11,560 nt of DNA, from contig MU631421.1 in NCBI GenBank assembly GCA_026770615.1, forward strand, positions 163,423-174,982. Direction: 5' to 3'. The stretch is from Pavlovales sp. CCMP2436. Taxonomy: Eukaryota; Haptophyta; Pavlovophyceae; Pavlovales. Under the pieces are notes generated by a model that searched no databases, had not been told where the DNA came from, and was given only the letters and a program-made list of their open reading frames with translations. This document shows positions 1 through 7,584 of this stretch, one piece after another. Both the position numbers and the translations under genes were made by a program. Each line of letters opens with the position of its first letter. Position 1 is the first letter of the stretch.

Positions 1-2
1 CA

Positions 3-272
3 GGCGCGCAGGCCGAGGCGCGCAAGCAGGCGGCAGTGGGCGCGCTGCCCCTGGTCGTCGCTGCGATGCGCGCGCACCCGGCCAATGCAGGCGTGCAGAA
101 GATGGCGTGCGGGGCGCTGTGCAACATCGCAAACGGCACAGACGCGCAGGCCGAGGCGCACAGGCAGGCGGCAGTGGACGCACTGCCCCAGGTCGTCGCG
201 GCGATGCGCGCGCACCCGGCCAGCGCAGGCGTGCAGCAGTGGGGCCAGTATGCCCTCCGACGGCTGGAGTGA
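3..272 (+). CDS. Armadillo-repeat protein, C-terminal end (5' truncated by the window)
   Basis: The reading frame is open from the window edge to a TGA at 270-272. It encodes about 89 residues of tandem ARM-type helical repeats: a helix with QAAV-ALPxVVAAMRAHP, then AGVQ, then ACGALCNIA. The unit is 138 bp (46 residues); near-identical blocks begin at about 6 and 144. ARM repeats form protein-binding superhelices, and repeats of this AAMRAHP/AGVQ type are known to me from large algal and protist proteins. The last repeat is truncated and ends in a short ALRRLE tail, so this is the natural C terminus. The partner and role are unknown. It differs in style from the compact genes downstream and is probably host DNA next to an integrated element, although a captured gene cannot be excluded. 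Confidence 0.8.
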   Translation, partial: GAQAEARKQAAVGALPLVVAAMRAHPANAGVQKMACGALCNIANGTDAQAEAHRQAAVDALPQVVAAMRAHPASAGVQQWGQYALRRLE

Positions 273-742
273 TAACGACACACTCTTCTGACAGGCCTCA
301 GGGTCGGCAGCCGTCTGCACGCCTCCACGCGACAACACGGTTTAACGATAGCAGCACCCCCTCCGGACGTCGCACTCCTGCGGCTGGAGCCGTAGCGCGC
401 TGTATATGGTGGCAGGGGAATCCGAAATTATTGCGAGGCGGCGTCACGCCTTCTCCCGTATGTAAAACGCTAAAACAAAGCCACCGTCACACCTTCTCCC
501 GTATGTAAGCGCTTAAAACAATTTCCATAAGTAGTAACCAAGGTATTAATACGGACTCGCTTAAACGAGCCTTGAACAATTCGCCTATGTAATACGGACT
601 AGTCCGACAAAATAGCGTCGCAAATCGCGTACCGGACAAGCGAATGTCAGTTTGTTCACCACATAGCAAGGCGAGTGACCAGTGCAAGGGTGAGCGCCTG
701 ATATGCTAAAAAAATCGGGTGCCGCAGTCGACGAGCGCCGAT
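273..742. other. Gene-poor spacer, probable left boundary of the element
   Basis: I find no convincing gene in these 470 bases. One open frame on the minus strand (487-687) begins with TTG and resembles nothing I know. Base composition is less GC-rich than in the flanking genes. The stretch contains the degenerate 43-bp repeats listed separately, a small hairpin with arms CTCG/CGAG around 556-569, and the palindrome GGACTAGTCC at 597-606. An A-run at 707-714 lies upstream of the next gene and may be part of its promoter. Confidence 0.5.
443..614. repeat. Degenerate 43-bp tandem repeats
   Basis: A block starting GTCAC(G/A)CCTTCTCCCGTATG occurs at 443 and again at 486, exactly 43 bp apart. The word TAATACGGACT occurs at 547 and again at 590, also 43 bp apart. 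Together these suggest four 43-bp units (443-485, 486-528, 529-571, 572-614), the last two strongly diverged. The array lies between the host-like ARM gene and the first element gene, so it may mark an integration boundary or terminal repeat. Its function is unknown. Confidence 0.5.
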
Positions 743-1258
743 ATGGGTTTCTTCTCAATGCTGCCCGAGCTCGTCCCCAATCCGGGAGTCTTCAAGCAGG
801 TGGTGAAGAACGTGCCCAAGCAGGCGAGCAACAAGGCGCTCAAGGCGCAGCCGCTGCCCGCGCTCATCAAGACCAAGCTGCCGAGCGCGATCGAGGCGCT
901 GGGCAACAGCAGGGCTGGGCGGGCGGCCCTGGGCGCGAAGACGTCGGCGGTCGGGCTGATGGTCGGCGGCGGCGCGGCGCTGCTGCTCGGCGGGTCGCAG
1001 CTGCGGTCGGCAGTCAAGGGCCTGATGGGCCTGGACCTGCCCATGCTGGAGGGGCCCGGGCAGCTGCTCTCGGGCGCGGTCGACGGGGTGCAGGGCATGC
1101 TCGCGGCGGTGGCGGGCGTGGCGATCACGGTCGGCGCGGCGTACTTTACGTGGACCGCGCTAGGCGACTCGCCGCTCATCAGCCGTGTCACCGCAACGGG
1201 TGCGGCCTCTGCCGCCGTGGGCCTGGCCGCGGCGGTGGCGCTCGAGACGCTTGATTAA
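743..1258 (+). CDS. Small alanine/glycine-rich membrane protein
   Basis: This 171-residue protein starts at ATG 743 (MGFFSMLPELVP). An in-frame GTG at 719 would add eight residues but is less likely. The basic N-terminal third (VVKNVPKQASNKALK) is followed by hydrophobic segments at about 68-84, 117-138 and 150-168, each rich in Ala, Gly, Leu and Val. That pattern suggests a protein with two or three membrane spans. It resembles minor virion-membrane proteins in style only; I recognise no family. TAA ends the gene 15 bp before the stop codon of the convergent Rep1 gene. AATAAA at 1289-1294 could serve as its polyadenylation signal. An A-run (707-714) lies about 30 bp upstream. Confidence 0.65.
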   Translation: MGFFSMLPELVPNPGVFKQVVKNVPKQASNKALKAQPLPALIKTKLPSAIEALGNSRAGRAALGAKTSAVGLMVGGGAALLLGGSQLRSAVKGLMGLDLPMLEGPGQLLSGAVDGVQGMLAAVAGVAITVGAAYFTWTALGDSPLISRVTATGAASAAVGLAAAVALETLD

Positions 1259-1273
1259 AAATAATTCATACGA

Positions 1274-4200
1274 TTAGAGTCCGCAACAAATAAATTTTTT
1301 TTTGGAACTGTCCTCGTCGGGGAGATTGTCAAAGAACCGCCGGTTCTGCTCGGCCGTGATCCTGGCCTGCCGCTCGTAGTCCGACGGCGGCGGTATCGCA
1401 TTGGGCGCGTTCGGTGCATTGGGCGCGTTCGGTGGGCTGGGCGTCGGCGCCGCGGTCGTGAGCTTGCCGGTGATCGCGCTGATGACGTGCGTCCGGCTCG
1501 AGAGGCGCGTGCCCGGGAGCTGGAGGTAGAGCTCGCCACTGCGCGGCTGCTTCCCCAGCCCCAAGCGGTCCGTGGCACGGCCGGCGACCGCCGAGGGGAG
1601 CTGCGGCTGCGTGAGCGTCGCGCGCCCGTGCGAGATGAGCGCGGGCTTGTGGCTCGCCTCGGCGCGCCTGGCCGCCTTCATGAAGCCGATGGCCTGCTTC
1701 TTGACGTAGGCCTCGGCCACGATGTTCGCGGAGTCCTCGGCCATGAGCTTGATGTCGAGGTGGGGCCGCTCCCAGGCCTGCACGAAGTCGTAGCCCGACT
1801 GGTCGCGGATGTAGAAGGCGCCCGGCTGCCCGGGGGTCGCCTGGAAGAGCCGGCCCTGCCGGCAGCCCATGAAGTAGCCGATGAAGGCGCGCTGATCGAT
1901 GGCCACCTTGGAGACGTGCTTGACGTCAAGCAGCATGTGGAAGTGGAAGAGGCGCGCCACGAGACCCACCTCGATGCCCACCTGGCTGTTGACCGACTTG
2001 ACGACGTCGTCGAAGAGGTCTGTGGCGTACTCGTCGGGCAGGAAGATGTCGCCCGGGACGGCCTTGGCGTGCGAGTGCGGCTCACTGCCCCCTATTCAGG
2101 TCGTCTAGGTTGTAGGGCGCGTTGGTCGCCTCGTTCCAGAAGTACCTAAGTTTTTCGTCGGCGTCGTCGTTCAACTCGAGCACGTCCCGGTACTCCTTCC
2201 GCGTGCGCGGCGGGCCCTTTTTGATGTAGTTGCCCACGCCGGTGGTCGAGGCGCCCGCCTTCTTGGGCGTCCAGGTCTGCCAGCCCTTCTCGGTGCCGCT
2301 CCAGATGAAGCCGAAGCGCATGATGCGCCGCAGGTGCTCGCGGCCGGCGTCGCTCATGAGCGCCGTGCACGTGCCGGCCATCTGCTGCATCACGTGCGCG
2401 TTGTGCGCCTCGTCCCACGAGGCGCGGCGGTGCAGGACGAGCGTGATCAGGAACTTGCTCTGCTGCACGCTGCGGGCCTGCAGGTGGATCTCCCTCTGGC
2501 GCCGATCCGAGGTCTCGAAGCCGGGATGCCAGTGCTTCTTCTCGTGGCGCACGACGCGCAGGAACTCGTAGCCCGGGTCCTCGTCGAGGTCCAGCTGCGG
2601 CGCCTCCGGGTGCGCGAGCTGCTCGGCGCGCTGGTGGTGCGAGGCGGCCAGCTGCTCGAGCGCCGCGGCGAGCTCGAAGGAGAGCGGGCCGGTGGGCGAG
2701 CCGTCGAGGAGCGCGATCGCCTGCGCCGCGACCGCGCGGTGCTTCTCGAGCGCGATCTCCTTGGAGGCCACCGGGTTGATGAGCCCGGTGCGCAGGTCGC
2801 CGATGGTCTCGTCGATCACGGTCTTGGGCAGGGGCGCGCCGGGCGCCCGACGCGGGCCACGCGCGAGCTCCATGTACTGCGCGTCGTCGATCTGGCCGTT
2901 GCGCAGGAGCGCGCGCGGGTCGAGGCCCTGGTAGGAGGGGTCGAAGGAGGCCTCGGTCTGCCCGGAGTGGCGCACGGCGTTGTTGTGCGCGCGGCTGTAC
3001 GCGTCGACCGGGGGGGCCGCGATCTGCCGTTGCATCTGCGCCTCCTCGTCCTGGAGGCAGTCGTCCGTCCAGCCCAGCTCGCGCATGAAGCGCGCGTTCA
3101 TCTCCGTCCGGGTCCGCGCGCGCGACTCGAACGTGTGCCTACGCGCCGGGACGCGGTCGGCCGGGGGCATGTGCTTGGCCTTGGTCACGTCGTAGTCGTC
3201 GAGGAGCTGCAGCTCGGTCGACCGGAGCGTGAGGCCGCACTCGAAGCACAGGTTGCTGTTGGCTCGCGGCTGGTTGTAGCGGTAGAGGCGCAGCGTGCTG
3301 GGCGCCTCTGTTTCGCGCCGCACCTTTCCGCCGTGCTTCGCCATCTCCTTGAGCTGCGTGGGGTGCGCGTTCCGGTACTTGACGACGACCACGAGTTGGC
3401 GGTCGCTCCGTTCGCCGTCGTCGAGGAAGTCCTCGCCGCGCGCCTCGGCCTGCTCGTTGGCGATGTCTTTCGCCTTGCCCCTAGCCACGACGAGGACCGA
3501 GCCGGCAACCCAGTCGTCGTTGCCGCTGCCGAGGCGCGCGATCTGCACGGAGGTGCCGAGGGGCGTCATCGCCTCGTTGCCCAGGAAGCGGGTCCGCGTG
3601 CCAAACTGCGCGTTCATGGCGAGCTGCTTCCACGGGAGGCCCAGGGCGGCCAGCTCGGTCGCGGCCGCTTGGTACTCTAGGTTCCGGGCCGCTGGCGTTA
3701 ACTTGTCCGCCATCTCGAGCATGACCTTGAGGCGGTGGGTGCGGCTCGAGTCGCTGACCAGGAAGTCCTTGGGCTTCCAGAAGAGGCGCATGCAGCGCGT
3801 GCAGCCAGCGCTGAAGCCTTCGCCCTCCCGGAGCACGCCCGAGTAGCGCTCGAAGGGCAGCGAGGCGCGGTGGAGCTCGGTCTGCACGTACGCGAAGCGC
3901 AAGGGCACGCCCGGCTGCATGCTCGCCGTCAGGGGGCTCTCGATGCCGTCCCAGGAGCCGTCCGCGGTGAGGTACTTGTGCACGCTCGCCTCGAAGTCGG
4001 AGCCCGCCCAGCCGGGGCCCGTCGCCCGTACACGGCCCCTGCCTCTCAGGCCGCCTGCTGCCGGCTCGAGCATCCACTTCTCGGGGGCTCCGTTCAGCAC
4101 CCAGGCCAGGACGGCCGCGCGCTTCTGCTCAACCGCGTTTAGCTGCCGGTCGGGCTTGGCCGCGCCGAACCACGGCGCGGTGAGGGCCGTCGGGTCGAGC

Positions 4201-4640
4201 TGGGCCACCTCGAACATGTCCTTTTGCGTGACCACGGGCCCGATGGCGGTCATCCACTCGTCCTCGAGCTTGGCCTTGGCGGTGCGCCTGAAGTTGCCCG
4301 GGGGCAGGTAGTTGGTCGAGATCGAGGGCGGCGGGACATGGAAGTACCACAGGATGAGCGCGCTATGCCACTTGGAGGCGTACACCCGGGCCGTCTTGTG
4401 CTTTTTGGCGAGCGCGGTGATGAACGTGTTGCCCGACGGGTTGTTCCGCAGGGCCGTGCGCGCCATCGCCTCGAGCTCCTCGGCGGGCAGGCCGTAGAAC
4501 GCGACGATGGCCGGCTGCGAGATGGGCCCAGTGCCTGGCGCGGTGCCGTTCTAGCTCACCATATCGGCGTACCAGGCCATCGGGCCGGCGTTATTGAGCG
4601 GGGCGCGGTCCCTCGCCTGCCTGGGGAGAGGCGTCGGCAT
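1274..4640 (-). CDS. Large HUH endonuclease protein (Rep1), interrupted by one TAG and one frame break
   Basis: The chosen start is ATG 4640, preceded by TAA (TAAATG). The frame meets a TAG at 4551-4553, continues for 794 codons from the next ATG (4466), and ends at TGA 2082-2084. A second frame carries on without an ATG to TAA at 1274. The C-terminal part holds a HUH nuclease signature split over both frames: motif I FLITLV (2436-2453), motif II FHFHM (His at 1943-1945 and 1937-1939) and motif III YVKK (Tyr 1706-1708, Lys 1697-1699). HUH enzymes nick one DNA strand and stay attached through the tyrosine. The N-terminal ~700 residues match nothing I know; two CxxC pairs (about residues 280/283 and 465/468) could bind zinc. 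No Walker A motif is visible. Homology to Rep2 across the frame break supports a single gene, perhaps spliced or mutated. Confidence 0.75.
1289..1294 (+). terminator. Possible polyadenylation signal (AATAAA)
   Basis: AATAAA lies 31 bp after the stop of the 743 gene, in an AT-rich gap and overlapping the 3' end of Rep1 on the other strand. Assigned by motif and position only. Confidence 0.3.
2085..2145 (-). other. Frame break in Rep1: candidate 61-bp intron or one-base indel
   Basis: The upstream frame reaches TGA at 2082-2084, while the downstream frame, one base off, carries HUH motifs II and III. Taking GTACTT (starting at 2145) as donor and GGGCAG (ending at 2085) as acceptor gives a 61-base intron. 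Both splice points are in phase 2 and join the frames exactly. The donor is weak and the intron reads as ordinary coding sequence. An alternative is one extra base in the run of five G (minus strand) just before the TGA, or programmed +1 frameshifting. Confidence 0.4.
4515..4559 (-). other. Candidate 45-bp intron containing the TAG in Rep1
   Basis: The in-frame TAG at 4551-4553 lies within a segment that starts with a good donor (ATG followed by GTGAGC) and ends with an acceptor (CTCGCAG). Both edges are in phase 0 and the length is a multiple of three. Removing it would delete the stop without changing frame. Forty-five bases is very short for an intron, and such pairs occur by chance in GC-rich DNA, so this is only a possibility. 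Confidence 0.3.
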
Positions 4641-4689
4641 TTAGCCGGCGCGCCCGAATTTTCTGGAGCACGGGTTAGGAGCAGGCCGG
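4641..4689. promoter_or_regulatory. Divergent promoter between Rep1 and the 4690 gene
   Basis: Only 49 bp separate the ATG codons of two genes that point away from each other, so both promoters must lie here or overlap the genes. It contains a short AT-rich stretch (GAATTTTCT, about 4656-4664). I see no clear motif. Confidence 0.35.
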
Positions 4690-5182
4690 ATGTCCGTTCC
4701 CGAAGCAGCACCGCCTGACGTGCCTACCGTGGTTTTGTTCAAGGCACACCCGTTCCTCGCCTCGGCGACGCAGGTGCATAACTACTTACTGAACGTGTCT
4801 AATTTGTTGAACTTACATCACACTTGACATCACACTTGACATCACACTTGACATCACACTTGACATCACACTTGGAGCAAATAACGAACTATAGGCTGAG
4901 GAGCCGATTGCCGACCTAAGCCTCGAGCCGCCGCCCGTCGCTCGCGAGGTCGTTCCGCCGCACATTACTCGCGCGTCCGTCGCTCGCGCGTCCGTCGCCG
5001 CGAGCGAGCCGGCCGCGGCTTCGTCGGTGGGATCGGCGTCGCCTTGCTGGCTGCTCGACTACCCGCACGCGCCCGAGAAGATTGGGCTGGCGCTGGGTGC
5101 CGTGCTGGACGTCTTGCTCCTCGGCGCACTCGCGATCCACTACGGCCGGCCGGCAAAGTCGGGTGTCATCGCAGCGCCCTAG
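4690..5182 (+). CDS. Small single-span membrane protein, probably spliced (exons 4690-4773 and 4895-5182)
   Basis: An ORF from ATG 4690 stops in a tandem repeat. A second ORF (4895-5182, 95 codons, ending TAG) has no ATG at all. Removing 4774-4894, with donor CAG|GTGCAT and acceptor ACTATAG|GCT, joins them in phase 0 and gives 123 residues. The predicted protein has an N-terminal part rich in Pro and Ala, a middle rich in Ala, Ser and Val (ASVARASVAASEPAAASS), one membrane segment (IGLALGAVLDVLLLGALAIHY, about residues 90-110) and a short polar tail. I recognise no family; small one-span proteins are common virion or envelope components. The stop codon overlaps that of the convergent gene in a shared CTAG. 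Confidence 0.55.
4774..4894 (+). other. Predicted 121-bp spliceosomal intron
   Basis: The intron begins CAG|GTGCAT and ends AACTATAG|GC. It is clearly AT-richer than both flanking exons and carries stops in all three frames around the repeat. It holds five exact copies of a 12-bp repeat. Splicing restores an otherwise ATG-less ORF in phase 0, which is the main argument. The donor departs from the GTRAGT consensus after position +3. Confidence 0.5.
4815..4874. repeat. Five exact copies of a 12-bp tandem repeat
   Basis: The unit ACATCACACTTG is repeated five times without a change, so the expansion is recent. It lies inside the predicted intron, where a change in copy number would not affect the protein. 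Confidence 0.9.
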
Positions 5183-5370
5183 GGGTCCCAGGGCAGCACG
5201 CTGAAGCCGGGCGGCGGCGGCGGCGGCGGCGCAGGCTGCTGCTCGGCGGCCTTAGCCGGCTCGGATTCGGCGAGGCGCTGGTGCGTGCACCAGGCGAGGT
5301 GCAGCAGGCCGCAGAGGAAGATGGCGCTGCCGACCTCCACGAGCACGGTTTCGATGCCCGCCACCGACAT
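5179..5370 (-). CDS. Small membrane protein with proline-rich tail
   Basis: This 63-residue ORF starts at ATG 5370. It has one hydrophobic segment at about residues 8-28 (VLVEVGSAIFLCGLLHLAWC), then a charged linker and a run of eight prolines ending in FSVLPWDP. The layout is that of a type III or tail-anchored-like one-span protein with a flexible cytoplasmic or internal tail. Its start lies 31 bp after the stop of the upstream minus-strand gene (5402), so the two are probably co-transcribed or share a promoter region. It ends with TAG inside the same CTAG tetranucleotide as the convergent gene. No family recognised. Confidence 0.55.
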   Translation of the reverse strand: MSVAGIETVLVEVGSAIFLCGLLHLAWCTHQRLAESEPAKAAEQQPAPPPPPPPGFSVLPWDP

Positions 5371-5401
5371 CCTCTTTACGCTATCCTCACTACGCTAGCG
5401 C

Positions 5402-5647
5402 TCAGATAATTTTGGCCCCGGCCGAGCGGTACGGCTCGAACGGGTCCACCTGGTCGAACGTCATGGCGACCGGGTTGAAGCGCTGGGCATTTTCGACGCC
5501 GCCCCCCTGCGGGAGCGTCGAGGCGCTGGCAATGAACGACAGTGCCTGCGCGTGGAGCCGTGCGTCGCGATCGAGTGCCTTCCACGCGCTTGGCTCGCTG
5601 AGATTGTACTTGCCGCGCAGACGGCCCACGAAGGCGTGCGGGAGCAT
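5402..5647 (-). CDS. Hypothetical protein, 81 residues
   Basis: The ORF runs from ATG 5647 to TGA 5402-5404. The protein is soluble in character: a basic N-terminal third (FVGRLRGKYNLSEPSAWKAL), a helical middle (RDARLHAQALSFIASAS) and a polar end with FDQVDPFEPYRSAGAKII. I see no known motif. It is divergent from the gene at 5723, with an AT-rich 75-bp gap between, and is followed by the small membrane protein at 5370. The clean ATG, terminator and spacing support it as a real gene; the function is unknown. Confidence 0.6.
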   Translation of the reverse strand: MLPHAFVGRLRGKYNLSEPSAWKALDRDARLHAQALSFIASASTLPQGGGVENAQRFNPVAMTFDQVDPFEPYRSAGAKII

Positions 5648-5722
5648 TGTTCTTAGTGTTCTTAAGGGGCACGGCCGAATTAAATTAATGTAGTTTGAAC
5701 TCGGTGTTTAACTTTTGGAGAG
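5648..5722. promoter_or_regulatory. Divergent promoter region
   Basis: This 75-bp AT-rich gap separates two genes transcribed outward. It contains a repeated GTTCTTA word near 5649-5663 and an AATTAAATTAA stretch (5678-5688) that could act as a TATA-like element. Assignment is by position and composition only. Confidence 0.4.
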
Positions 5723-6122
5723 ATGAAAGATAAAAATCGGGCGCGGCAGTTGGCAATGGACTCGCACGTGCTGACCTTGTTCCTGCACAAGCTCGATCGG
5801 AAGCTCGACCGGCTCGACCGGCTGATGCATGCACTACGTGCAAGAGCAGCTGCTCGGAGTCGACGTGAAGCTCGACGCGCTGCTCTTCGACGAGGAGGAG
5901 GCAGACGAGGCAGAGTCCGCGTCGAGCAGCCGGGCGATCGGATCGTCCTCGACCGGCTCGGAGGAGAGCGACGACTCCGACATGAGCTTCGTGGTCGACG
6001 ATGAGAGCGCCGACGATTCGAATGATGCGGACGATGCGGACGATGCGGACGACGCGGACGATGCGGACGACGACGCGGACCCAGTGCCGCTCACCTACGC
6101 GTCCGACTCATCCTTAAAATAA
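5723..6122 (+). CDS. Coiled-coil protein with acidic Asp/Ala-Asp repeat tail, frameshifted near 5825
   Basis: An ORF from ATG 5723 (or ATG 5756, MDSHVLTLFLHKL) encodes a leucine-spaced amphipathic helix (LHKLDRKLDRLDRLMH). It then drifts into an arginine-rich frame with no sense. The next frame, open from ATG 5829, continues the same kind of helix (YVQEQLLGVDVKLDALLF) and then an acidic tail rich in Glu, Ser and Asp, ending with DAD repeats and TAA. At the junction the word ATGC is doubled (ATGCATGC); removing one copy joins the frames. So the copy is either mutated by a 4-bp duplication, or translation really starts at 5829, giving 97 residues. The product could be an oligomeric, acidic structural or DNA-mimic-like protein; the function is unknown. 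Confidence 0.55.
6024..6080. repeat. 9-bp coding repeat (GAYGCGGAC)
   Basis: Five consecutive 9-bp units GATGCGGAC or GACGCGGAC (6024-6068) plus a degenerate end encode Asp-Ala-Asp repeats. Unit length keeps the reading frame, which supports the acidic frame as the coding one. Confidence 0.85.
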
Positions 6123-6139
6123 TCCATCGAGTCAACGCA

Positions 6140-6844
6140 CTAGAGCGCCCTAATCGTGTGCCAGTGACCGACGGCGGCTTGCCTAGAGACGGCGAGGGCC
6201 GCGCCGAGCTTGTCGTAGGCGCGTAGGCGCTTGTCGCGCAGCCCCGCGAAGTCGCCCTTGAGCGCGCGTAGCCAGGCGAGCTGCACAAAGTCCTCGCGCT
6301 CCATCGCGAGCGCGCACGCGCGTGGGTCCACCTCGTAGCCGAAGGTGGCCCGCCAAAAGATCCCCTCGCGCAAGTAGGCCAGGACGAGCTGCTGCAGCAG
6401 GCAGTGCCGGTGCGCGACGTGCGCCCAGTCGAACAGCGTGGTGTGCAGGCGGCCGCCAAAGGGCGAGAGGACGGGCGCGCGCAGTTTCTTGGCGGCGCGC
6501 ATCGTGGCGCGCAGGCGCTCGAGTGCGCCGAGGCAGGCGCGATTTAGCGTGTCGCAGAGGGAGGCGCGGCAGTTCCAGTGGAGGTGGATGGCGAGTACGT
6601 ACGCGCGGTGCCAGCGTGCACGGCGCGGGTTCCAGGGCACGACGAGGCGCGAGCAGATGCGGCGGGTGATGACTACGGACCAGGCCGCGAGGGCGTCGTG
6701 GAGCTGCAGGTAGTCGTGGGCCTGGGCGATGAGCTATTTGAGCAGGGTGTGCGCAGCGGGGTGCGCCGCAGCGACGCAGCGCGGGCGCAGGTGCAGCGGT
6801 GCGCGGCGCTTGAACGGCTCGCCGTCGGCCCAGTACATGTGCAT
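6140..6844 (-). CDS. Hypothetical helical protein, interrupted by an in-frame TAG
   Basis: From ATG 6844 (MHMYWADGEPF) the frame runs 36 codons, meets TAG at 6734-6736, and continues for about 197 codons to TAG at 6140-6142. Sequence on both sides of the internal stop has the same codon style and looks like one protein (HTLLK, stop, LIAQAHDYLQLHDALAAW). The downstream part has no ATG near its start, so reinitiation is unlikely without GTG 6640. The protein is rich in Ala, Arg, Leu, His and Trp, helical in character, with scattered cysteines and no membrane span. I recognise no family. It ends 18 bp from the stop of the convergent acidic gene. Confidence 0.6.
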
Positions 6845-6976
6845 CTCAGGGGGGGGAGCTCTCGTCTCAAGTCCTTAGTCTAGTCGAATGATGTCTAGTT
6901 CCTTCGAGTTTTTAAGTGTCAGGTCTCAAGTCTCAAGTCTCAAGTCTCAAGTCTCAAGTCTCAAGTCTCAGTGTGC
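6845..6976. promoter_or_regulatory. Upstream region of the 6844 gene, with 7-bp repeats
   Basis: This gap between two minus-strand genes must hold the promoter of the 6844 gene and the 3' end signals of the 6977-7486 gene. It is less GC-rich than the genes and holds the TCTCAAG repeats. A C-run (G-run on the plus strand, 6850-6856) lies just upstream of the ATG. Confidence 0.35.
6923..6970. repeat. 7-bp tandem repeat (GTCTCAA)
   Basis: Six exact copies of GTCTCAA (6923-6964) are followed by a partial copy. Related words (CGTCTCAAGTCC, TTAGTCTAGTC) occur just before at 6862-6885, so the repeat may once have been longer. It is intergenic, upstream of the 6844 gene. Confidence 0.85.
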
Positions 6977-7486
6977 TTAGAGGACGGCGAACGAGCGGCG
7001 GCCGTCGGCGGTGGAGTTCGGCTCGTGGAGCGCGACCTCGCCGGCGAGCACGAGGCGCTGCGTCATAACGCCCGTGAAGCTGCTCTCGAACTCGGCCGGG
7101 GGGCGCACGTGCCAGCCGCTGGTCTCGGAGGGCACGACGCGCTTGACCCGGACGATCGCGTCGCGGGCGCAGATGCGCTTGAGCTCCTTGGTGAGCAGCG
7201 GCTTGGCCACGTCGGCGGACGCCTTGGGGTTGAGGTTGTTGAGCTCGAGGAGCACATCGAAGACGATGATGCCGAGGTGCTGGCCCTCCTGCGCTGGCTC
7301 GTAGATCGAGTCGACCTCGAGGCGGACGATGCCGGACACGCGGTTGTAGATCTTGGAGTATGGGTTCTGGTGGAGGCTGTTGAGCTGCGGCCAGCAGCGC
7401 GCAATCTCCGCGTCGTACTCGTTCTCGTCTTCGCAGGGCGTGCCGAGCGCGAGGCGCAGGAAGATCTCGCGCGTCGTGGAGGCCAT
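6977..7486 (-). CDS. Hypothetical protein, 169 residues
   Basis: A clean ORF from ATG 7486 (MASTTREIFLRLAL) to TAA 6977-6979. It has mixed alpha/beta character: a beta-like central stretch (VSGIVRLEVDSIYEP, then HLGIIVFDVLLELNNLN), a basic segment (LLTKELKRICARDAIVRVKR), then an extended part with SSFTGVMTQRLVLAGEVAL. No membrane span, repeat or catalytic motif is evident. It lies between the DUF5871-like gene upstream and the 6844 gene downstream, all three on the minus strand and possibly expressed together. An A-run of eleven (7525-7541 region, plus-strand T) lies about 45 bp upstream. A structural or DNA-binding role is possible but cannot be shown. Confidence 0.7.
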   Translation of the reverse strand: MASTTREIFLRLALGTPCEDENEYDAEIARCWPQLNSLHQNPYSKIYNRVSGIVRLEVDSIYEPAQEGQHLGIIVFDVLLELNNLNPKASADVAKPLLTKELKRICARDAIVRVKRVVPSETSGWHVRPPAEFESSFTGVMTQRLVLAGEVALHEPNSTADGRRSFAVL

Positions 7487-7584
7487 CTCGGCTGCTGCTG
7501 CTCGCTGCTCGACGCGTCCGAATGTTTTGGTTTTTTTTTTAAGCGGTCTTCTGTTGCCTTCTGCTTCGGCGCGTTAGTGGGGTG

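Noticed and set aside
107..508. 133-residue open frame overlapping the ARM gene
   Set aside because: It is a shadow of the ARM frame, arginine-rich and running into the non-coding spacer.
273..742. tRNA or other structured RNA in the left spacer
   Set aside because: Only short hairpins were seen; no cloverleaf or conserved RNA motif could be traced.
2334..3680. 448-codon open frame on the plus strand
   Set aside because: It is antisense to Rep1; the Val/Leu/Arg-rich composition is typical of a mirror frame in GC-rich DNA.
5834..6094. Serine-rich minus-strand ORF
   Set aside because: It is the mirror of the acidic DAD-repeat tail of the plus gene.
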